64,000 nucleotides of DNA from an uncultured Acidobacteriia bacterium. Lineage in GTDB: Bacteria > Acidobacteriota > Terriglobia > Bryobacterales > Bryobacteraceae. The notes beneath the pieces are model-generated. The model did no database searches, was not told the origin of the DNA, and worked only from the letters and a program-made list of their open reading frames with translations. The position numbers and the translations under genes were made by a program. Positions 58,822-64,000 of the stretch are shown here, piece after piece. Location of the stretch: the NCBI GenBank assembly GCA_903875575.1, contig CAIQWJ010000027.1:1-64000 (forward strand), given 5' to 3'. Each line of letters opens with the position of its first letter. Position 1 is the stretch's first letter.

Positions 58822-59318
58822 AACAGATCGAATGTGCCTTTGAAGCCGACGTCCTCTCTGCTGTCATCCAGTCGCGCTGGCCGGATCGCGTGGAGGCGGA
58901 ATTACGAGAGCACGCGAAGTCCTGCGAAATCTGTGCGGATGTCGCCGCCGTTGCTGGTGCGATCGAATGTGCTCGCGAGGAAGTGCCTGCCCTTCCGGAT
59001 TCCGGCCGTGTCTGGTGGAAGGCGCAGATGCGGGCCCGCCGTGAAGCCGTAGAAGCGGTCGGCCGGCCGATCACCGCGATTCAGATCGCCGCATTTGCCT
59101 GCACCATCGCGCTGATGGGTGCCTGCATTGGCGCTACGTCGAGTTGGTTTCAGTCCGCGCTGAAGTGGGCCTGGGGCGAAGTGACCAGCTTTGATCCGGC
59201 CACTGTGGTACCTTACGCCACAGCGCTCATCGCATCGCACGGGCTGTTAGTCGCCTGCATGGTGGCGATGGTGTTCGTGGTTCCGGTCGCCGTTTATCTG
59301 GCGATCGGCAAAGAGTAG
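58818..59318 (+). CDS. Zinc-finger anti-sigma factor
   Basis: Protein of 166 aa. The N-terminal zinc-finger pattern is HAKSCEICADV (HxxxCxxC, about 32-39), as in ZAS-type anti-sigma factors. Two to three hydrophobic helices follow (IQIAAFACTIALMGACIGA; GLLVACMVAMVFVVPVAVYL). It should hold the ECF sigma factor at the membrane. Its start overlaps the sigma stop by four bases. Confidence 0.82.
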   Translation: MKQIECAFEADVLSAVIQSRWPDRVEAELREHAKSCEICADVAAVAGAIECAREEVPALPDSGRVWWKAQMRARREAVEAVGRPITAIQIAAFACTIALMGACIGATSSWFQSALKWAWGEVTSFDPATVVPYATALIASHGLLVACMVAMVFVVPVAVYLAIGKE

Positions 59319-59326
59319 CCGGCCGT

Positions 59327-60121
59327 TCATTTGCCGTCGTCGAAGACGATGTTGGAGCTCGAGTCGTATTTGCGGTATTGATCGAAGCGGATCTCCACTT
59401 TAGTAAGCGTCTTACCGAAAGGTGCGGTCTCGGTAGCGGTGAGCGGCAACAGATACTCTCTCTCAGCGATATGGACCGTTCCATACCGAACATCGAGTTG
59501 CATCCCGATTGCGATGTCGCGCCCGCCGCGCTTGACTGAAGCGGGTTCTGTTTCCACCTGAAGCCGCGTGACCGATCCGGTTTCGCAGACCGCCGTGACC
59601 GCGCCGCGCAAAGCCATCCGCACATGGTCCTGATCGGCCTGAATCACATAGGAACTGGTGGTCACCGGGACATGAAACCGGAAAACACAGGTTCGCCTGC
59701 CTTCCGATGTTTCTTCGTGATCCCACTCGAACTCCGCGGCGACCCTGGGCTCAAAGACACCCAGGAGCGCCGAGCCGAACTCGCCACCTGGCATCCAGTA
59801 GGCCCGCTTCACTCGTTTGTCCAGATTCGTGGTTTTGCCGTTCACCTTCAGAGTCTTGGAATGCTCCTGATGCGAGATGTAGCCCAGTTCGAGTTCCTGT
59901 GTTTCGAGCAGCTTCCAGTGTTTTCCGGTGCCCGATGGATCCACGGTGCGGGTCAGGAATTCAGTGCAGAGAAAGTCCTGGAGGTGGTCGGCGTAGCTCA
60001 GGGCGGCGACCCTCATTCGGGCGATGATGGCCTTCTGGTCGGCGGCGTCCGGCGGCGTTGCCGCACGCGCGGCTTGTCCGAGCCATAGCATGGAGAGCAG
60101 AAAAAGAACTTTGCCTTTCAT
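59327..60121 (-). CDS. Secreted hypothetical protein (264 aa)
   Basis: Signal peptide MKGKVLFLLSMLWLGQAARA followed by LQDFLCTEFLTRTVDPSGTG and beta-rich sequence (TCVFRFHVPVTTSSYVIQAD). Similar secreted proteins of unknown function are, to my recollection, common in acidobacteria. It is convergent with the anti-sigma gene (eight bases between). Confidence 0.7.
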   Translation of the reverse strand: MKGKVLFLLSMLWLGQAARAATPPDAADQKAIIARMRVAALSYADHLQDFLCTEFLTRTVDPSGTGKHWKLLETQELELGYISHQEHSKTLKVNGKTTNLDKRVKRAYWMPGGEFGSALLGVFEPRVAAEFEWDHEETSEGRRTCVFRFHVPVTTSSYVIQADQDHVRMALRGAVTAVCETGSVTRLQVETEPASVKRGGRDIAIGMQLDVRYGTVHIAEREYLLPLTATETAPFGKTLTKVEIRFDQYRKYDSSSNIVFDDGK

Positions 60122-60237
60122 GGGGTACCTTTCCGCAGGAAGTCCGACGCGGCAGTATTCGCGGGGGTTCGCCTTTTAATGAAAGCTCAATCTTCGGCAA
60201 GTGAACTTACCCGGCCACGCGCCGTATGTATTGGGTA

Positions 60238-60960
60238 ATGCGAACTTTTCTGCTCCTTGCGATTGCCGTCGTCGCCCACGCCCAGATGCTCACTTTTGAC
60301 GTGGCCTCCATCAAGCCTAATCTGAGTGGTAGCCACAGCAGCGGCGCGGGGACTGACCCCGGCGGGAAATTCTCAGCCAGCAATCTGACCCTGCGGGAAC
60401 TCATCGCTTACGCCTACCTGATCCGCGACTTCCAGGTAACGCGCGGACCCGGCCTGCTCGATTCCGACCGCTATGATATCCAGGCCAAAGCCAATACACC
60501 AAAAGAAATGACCCGGCAGGAGGTGGCCCCTTATCTCCAGTCACTCCTCGCCGAGCGCTTCCAGTTGAAGCTTCATCGCGAAACGAAGGAAGGTTCGGTC
60601 TATCAGTTGATGATTGCGAAGGGGGGCCCCAAACTCAAGCTGCATGTCGGCACGGGAGGCATGACAGGAATCAGCGGTTCGTCGGGTGCGGGCGTGGCCA
60701 GCATTGAAGGCTCTAAGGTCTCTATGGACAGACTCGCCGACCACCTGGCGGGCAAAGCGGATCGTCCGGTCATCGACAAGACCGGCCTTACCGGCGAATA
60801 CGATCTCCGGCTCGAATGGTCTACCGAGCAGAACGGCGTTTCCTCGGGTCCGTCGATCTTCACGGCATTGCAGGAACAGCTTGGTCTGAAGGTGGAGTCC
60901 GCGAAGGGTCCGGTGGAGATCATCGTCGTGGACAGTGCCGAACGGGCTTCTGAAAACTGA
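60238..60960 (+). CDS. TIGR03435-family secreted protein
   Basis: Protein of 240 aa with a short signal peptide (MRTFLLLAIAVVAHA). Motifs: LTFDVASIKPN, LLDSDRYDIQAKA, LLAERFQLKLHRET, VIDKTGLTGEYDLRLEW and the end LQEQLGLKVESAKGPVEIIV-VDSAERASEN. It is first of three tandem family members. The function is not known. Confidence 0.88.
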   Translation: MRTFLLLAIAVVAHAQMLTFDVASIKPNLSGSHSSGAGTDPGGKFSASNLTLRELIAYAYLIRDFQVTRGPGLLDSDRYDIQAKANTPKEMTRQEVAPYLQSLLAERFQLKLHRETKEGSVYQLMIAKGGPKLKLHVGTGGMTGISGSSGAGVASIEGSKVSMDRLADHLAGKADRPVIDKTGLTGEYDLRLEWSTEQNGVSSGPSIFTALQEQLGLKVESAKGPVEIIVVDSAERASEN

Positions 60961-61006
60961 GTTTGTGTGGTGTGAACCAGACCTCTTCCATTGCGTAACA
61001 GTGGAT

Positions 61007-61825
61007 ATGCCAATCGCTTTGAGAAACACCGTGTTGCTTTCGTTTCTGGCCTGTTTCGCATTTGCGCAGTCTCCGCCGAAACCCGCTGCGCTGCGGGCTT
61101 TCGATGTCGCCTCTGTGAAGCCCAATGCCGGCGGTGGAGGCGGCTTCAGCATGGGGACCTCGCACGGTCGTCTGACCGCCACCAACGTCTCGGTCCGCGC
61201 TCTGATCCTTCAGGCTTTTCACATCAAGGATTTTCAACTCACGGGCGGACCGGCGTGGCTTGCGGATGAACGCTTTGATATTGTCGCGAAGACGGAGGAT
61301 GCCACCATCAGCGACGACCAACTCTGGCAACTCCTCCAGCCTCTTCTCGCCGACCGCTTCAGGTTCAGATTCCATCGCGTGGCCGCGCAGCTTCCCGTCT
61401 ATGCGCTGGTGACGGCCAAAGGCGGGCCGAAGCTGAAGGACCATGCTCTCCCTGCCGACCTCAAAGACGGCGGCAAAGATGAAGCGACCGTCAGTGGTCG
61501 CACATCCGGCACCAAATCCAGCCTGCAGGCGGTGAAGATATCGACGGCGAAGCTTGCCGATATCCTGGGCGGGCATCTCGACCGCACCGTGATTGACCGT
61601 ACCGGGCTGAAGGGCAACTACGATCTCAAGCTCGACTGGGCGGAGGAGCGTCAGGGCGAACCTTTGATGCAGTCGCTGCTGACCAGTCTGCAGGCCGATC
61701 TCGGCATGTCGGGTCCGACGCTCTTCACCGCCGTCCAGGAACAACTCGGTCTGAAGCTGGAATCGGCGAAGGGGCAGGTGGAAACCATCGTGATTGACGG
61801 GGCGGAGCGCCCGTCCACGAACTAG
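61007..61825 (+). CDS. TIGR03435-family secreted protein
   Basis: Protein of 272 aa (signal TVLLSFLACFAFAQ). It has RAFDVASVKPNAGGGGGFSM, LLADRFRFRFHRV, VIDRTGLKGNYDLKLDWAEE and VQEQLGLKLESAKGQVETIV-IDGAERPSTN. It is second of the tandem trio, 46 bases after the previous gene and closest in sequence to it. Confidence 0.88.
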   Translation: MPIALRNTVLLSFLACFAFAQSPPKPAALRAFDVASVKPNAGGGGGFSMGTSHGRLTATNVSVRALILQAFHIKDFQLTGGPAWLADERFDIVAKTEDATISDDQLWQLLQPLLADRFRFRFHRVAAQLPVYALVTAKGGPKLKDHALPADLKDGGKDEATVSGRTSGTKSSLQAVKISTAKLADILGGHLDRTVIDRTGLKGNYDLKLDWAEERQGEPLMQSLLTSLQADLGMSGPTLFTAVQEQLGLKLESAKGQVETIVIDGAERPSTN

Positions 61826-61840
61826 AAAGTGAGAGTGAAT

Positions 61841-62647
61841 ATGAAGCGATATTATCTTCCCGTATCACTGGGGCTATTGTTCGCAGCGCTTTTGCCTGCG
61901 CAGCCGACGGCGGCACCCGCCAACGGTGCACCGTCATTTGAGGTTGCCGATATCAAGCCGAGCGATCTGTCCGTCACGAAGACGGGGAAGGGAAGGATGC
62001 TTCCCGGCGGCAGGATCGAGGTGCCGGGTTACACGGTCAGGGACCTCGTCATGTTCGCGTATGGGGTAACGGATGACATGATCTCCGGAGGCCCGAAGTG
62101 GGTCAACGAAGATCGCTTCAATATCGTCGCTAAGGCACCTGCGGACGCACCCAACAGCGCCTTGCGTCTGATGCTGCAGACGCTGCTGGCGGAACGGTTT
62201 GGGCTGACGACACATCGGGAGGATAAACCGATGCCGGCTTATGTTCTGACGCTGGCGAAGAACCCGCCGCTACAGCCCGCCGCCAGCGCAGGAGTATCGC
62301 AGTGTCACTGGACCGAACTCGAGGGCGGCATGCGCAGGCGGGAGTGCCAGAACCTGACGATGGCAGACTTCGCCAAAGAACTGCCCGCGACCGGAGGGAT
62401 CGGCATCGTTCTTCCGGTCTCAGACCAGACAGGGTTGAAGGGAAGCTACGATTTTCAGTTTGAGGTCGGAACAATCCGGCGGAAGCCAGGCGGAGACTCG
62501 CCCGGTGCCGCGATGCCCGATTCGCTCGATACCGACGGCCCCAACATTTTCGAAGCGCTGCAGAAGATCGGTTTGCATCTGGAGAGCAAGAAGATTCCGG
62601 TGACGACGATTGTGATCGACAAAGCGGAACGGCCGGCGGCGAATTAG
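61841..62647 (+). CDS. TIGR03435-family secreted protein
   Basis: Protein of 268 aa (signal MKRYYLPVSLGLLFAALLPA). It has FEVADIKPSDLSVTKTGKGR, GGPKWVNEDRFNIVAKAPAD, LLAERFGLTTHREDK and the end VPVTTIVIDKAERPAAN-like. Unlike its two neighbours it has the two-cysteine CHWTELEGGMRRRECQN segment seen in the double-domain protein at 31009-32673. Its TAG abuts the ATG of the next gene. Confidence 0.88.
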   Translation: MKRYYLPVSLGLLFAALLPAQPTAAPANGAPSFEVADIKPSDLSVTKTGKGRMLPGGRIEVPGYTVRDLVMFAYGVTDDMISGGPKWVNEDRFNIVAKAPADAPNSALRLMLQTLLAERFGLTTHREDKPMPAYVLTLAKNPPLQPAASAGVSQCHWTELEGGMRRRECQNLTMADFAKELPATGGIGIVLPVSDQTGLKGSYDFQFEVGTIRRKPGGDSPGAAMPDSLDTDGPNIFEALQKIGLHLESKKIPVTTIVIDKAERPAAN

Positions 62648-63313
62648 ATGGAAAGTACTGACAGACTCTCCGTGTTGGCGCTGCGACTTGGTCTTGCCGT
62701 GCCTTTCCTCTACTTTGGCATTCAACTCGCGGCTGCTCCGTTCTATCCCGGCTACAGTTTTCTGAGCCGGGATGCAAGCACCCTTGGCTCGGCCGGATCG
62801 ACCCATCCCGCAATTTTCGACGACGGCGCGATGTTGCTGGGCGTGGTCACGCTGCTTTCCGCGTGGGGGTTCCTGCGCGGTTTGAGAGCGTGCGGTGCCA
62901 GTGTGGCAATGGCATGCCTCGCTTCATTGGCCGTTTTCTCCAGCGGGCTTGGCAGCATCAATGCCAGTCTGTTTCCGTTGCCGGATCCGCGACACAGCAG
63001 CGGCTTGCTCTCGGCTGCCGCCAGCGGTACGTTTCTATTGCCGTTGCTGCTTCCGGTCGCCTTATGGAAGCTGCTGTCTCGTGGGCAAGGCAAGATCTAC
63101 TTCATTGCGAACCTGCTCGCGATCATCCCTTTGGCCGTCGTGATGAGCAGTCTGATCCAGCGCTGGGGTATGAACTCTGGCGTGGACCTTTCCGGCTATC
63201 AGTACTTCCTCAATCACTACCACGGGCTGCTGCAGAGGATCATTGCGGCAATTATCTTCGGGCCCGTCGGCGTGACGGCATGGATATTGCTCCGCCGCAT
63301 CTCGCTTACGTGA
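62648..63313 (+). CDS. DUF998-family membrane protein
   Basis: Protein of 221 aa with six hydrophobic helices (LGLAVPFLYFGIQLAAAPFY; LLGVVTLLSAWGFLRGL; VAMACLASLAVFSSGLGSI; FLLPLLLPVALWKLL; FIANLLAIIPLAVVMSSL; IIAAIIFGPVGVTAWILL). The pattern, with FLSRDASTLG after helix 1, is that of DUF998. Its function is unknown. It is translationally adjacent to the last TIGR03435 gene. Confidence 0.72.
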   Translation: MESTDRLSVLALRLGLAVPFLYFGIQLAAAPFYPGYSFLSRDASTLGSAGSTHPAIFDDGAMLLGVVTLLSAWGFLRGLRACGASVAMACLASLAVFSSGLGSINASLFPLPDPRHSSGLLSAAASGTFLLPLLLPVALWKLLSRGQGKIYFIANLLAIIPLAVVMSSLIQRWGMNSGVDLSGYQYFLNHYHGLLQRIIAAIIFGPVGVTAWILLRRISLT

Positions 63314-63335
63314 CCGGGCCTGCAGCCGGGTAAGA

Positions 63336-63370
63336 CAAAAAGGGCGCTGGAGATCTCTCTCCAGCGCCCT
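63336..63370 (-). terminator. Intrinsic terminator of the rplK transcript
   Basis: AGGGCGCTGGAGA (63341-63353) and TCTCCAGCGCCCT (63358-63370) form a perfect 13-bp stem with a four-base loop. On the minus strand the stem is followed by TTTT, 25-60 bases after the rplK stop. It shows that rplK is the last gene of its operon here. Confidence 0.9.
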
Positions 63371-63394
63371 TCGCAATTCGTAAGTCCGGTTCAG

Positions 63395-63823
63395 TTAGAC
63401 GACGTCGATACCCATCGAGCGTGCCGTGCCCTTGACCGAACGCATGGCCGCTTCCACATCGAAGCAGTTCAGATCCGGCATCTTGATCTTGGCGATTTCC
63501 TCAACCTGCTTGAGGGTGATCTTGCCGACCTTGGCCTTGTGCGGTTCGGCCGAACCCTTGGCCACACCCACCGCGCGCTTGATCAGCACCGGCACCGGAG
63601 GAGTCTTGGTGATGAACGTGAATGAGCGATCCGAGAAGATCGTGATCACCACGGGGATGATGAGACCTTCCTGGTCCTTCGCCGAAGTCTTTGCGTTGAA
63701 CGCCTTGCAGAACTCCATGATGTTGACGCCCTGCGGACCGAGCGCCGTACCGACGGGAGGCGCCGGAGTGGCCTTGCCCGCGGGGATTTGCAACTTAACC
63801 TGACCAGTAACTTTCTTTGCCAT
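63395..63823 (-). CDS. rplK: 50S ribosomal protein L11
   Basis: Protein of 142 aa ([20 protein letters not shown]) with [20 protein letters not shown] and the C-terminal rRNA-binding domain ending [12 protein letters not shown]. It is usually followed by rplA, but here a terminator follows and rplA is 30 kb away on the other strand. nusG is directly upstream as normal. Confidence 0.97.
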   Translation of the reverse strand: MAKKVTGQVKLQIPAGKATPAPPVGTALGPQGVNIMEFCKAFNAKTSAKDQEGLIIPVVITIFSDRSFTFITKTPPVPVLIKRAVGVAKGSAEPHKAKVGKITLKQVEEIAKIKMPDLNCFDVEAAMRSVKGTARSMGIDVV

Positions 63824-63846
63824 AATTTCTCTCTAGTTCCCTTGTA

Positions 63847-64000
63847 TTACGCCGACTTCTCCACCTGCAGGAAGTCCAGCTCCACCGGAGTCGCGCGGCC
63901 AAAAATCGTGACCAGCACGCGAAGCGTATTGCGCTCCGGATTGATTTCGTCCACCTTGCCCTGGAAGTTCGCGAACGGTCCGTCGATAATACGTACGGTT
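63847..64000 (-). CDS. nusG: Transcription antitermination protein NusG, C-terminal part
   Basis: The last 50 codons are in the window, ending ...[53 protein letters not shown]. This is the KOW domain that binds Rho or S10. The gene continues past the right edge. It is 23 bases upstream of rplK, the usual order. Confidence 0.95.
   Translation of the reverse strand, partial: TVRIIDGPFANFQGKVDEINPERNTLRVLVTIFGRATPVELDFLQVEKSA

Overview
The window looks like a chromosomal segment of an acidobacterium, most likely from the Solibacteres/Bryobacterales group. The evidence is six copies of the TIGR03435 'soil-associated' domain (a lineage-expanded family), an M16 protease, PhoD, TgpA, a Psp-type membrane-stress operon, GC-rich coding DNA and dispersed degenerate CGCAGAG-type repeats. 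Taxonomy is inferred from gene content only; there is no rRNA in the window.

Layout. 0-11 kb is a defence island: a HigA remnant, a MntA/HepT-type toxin-antitoxin (TA) pair, a three-gene SbcCD/YhaON-like unit, a solitary OLD-family nuclease on the minus strand, and a complete retron. The retron has a promoter, an msr-msd RNA whose 11-bp a1/a2 arms can be read directly, a nucleoside-deoxyribosyltransferase-like effector and a retron reverse transcriptase. 11-16.7 kb is a scar region: a Ser/Thr kinase split from its membrane/sensor half by one in-frame TAG, fragments of a second copy of a membrane spermidine-synthase-like gene, several TA pairs and a truncated isomerase. 16.9-32.7 kb carries envelope and secreted functions (M16 protease, alginate-export-like porin, DUF2170/PspA/DUF2491-like/lipoprotein operon, HicAB, PhoD, TgpA, VapC, a double-domain TIGR03435 protein).

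33-44 kb is the core rplA-rplJ-rplL-rpoB-rpoC operon with a strong terminator. nusG and rplK, normally directly upstream of rplA, lie about 30 kb away on the opposite strand at the right edge. A single inversion between about 32.9 and 63.35 kb would restore the usual order. RpoB carries an eight-cysteine insertion near its N-terminus.

44-51.6 kb is accessory DNA bracketed by a direct repeat of about 310 bp: the last ~250 bp of rpoC plus its terminator recurs at 49.2-49.5 kb. The repeated coding part differs at ten positions, all of them synonymous. A second rpoC piece is fused in frame to an ankyrin-repeat fragment. The region between and just beyond the repeats is packed with intact and broken TA modules.

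51.6-57.1 kb is a minus-strand cluster that resembles a chaperone-usher assembly system: four small secreted beta-sandwich proteins, a periplasmic chaperone-like protein and an outer-membrane barrel with carboxypeptidase-regulatory-like domains. It is divergent from a membrane protein/ECF sigma/zinc-finger anti-sigma unit. 60-63.3 kb holds three tandem TIGR03435 genes and a DUF998 membrane protein, followed by rplK and the end of nusG.

The most notable items are the retron, the rpoC-tail direct repeat, the chaperone-usher-like cluster, the split ribosomal/RNA-polymerase operon and the RpoB insertion. All family names are from memory of motifs; no database search was run.
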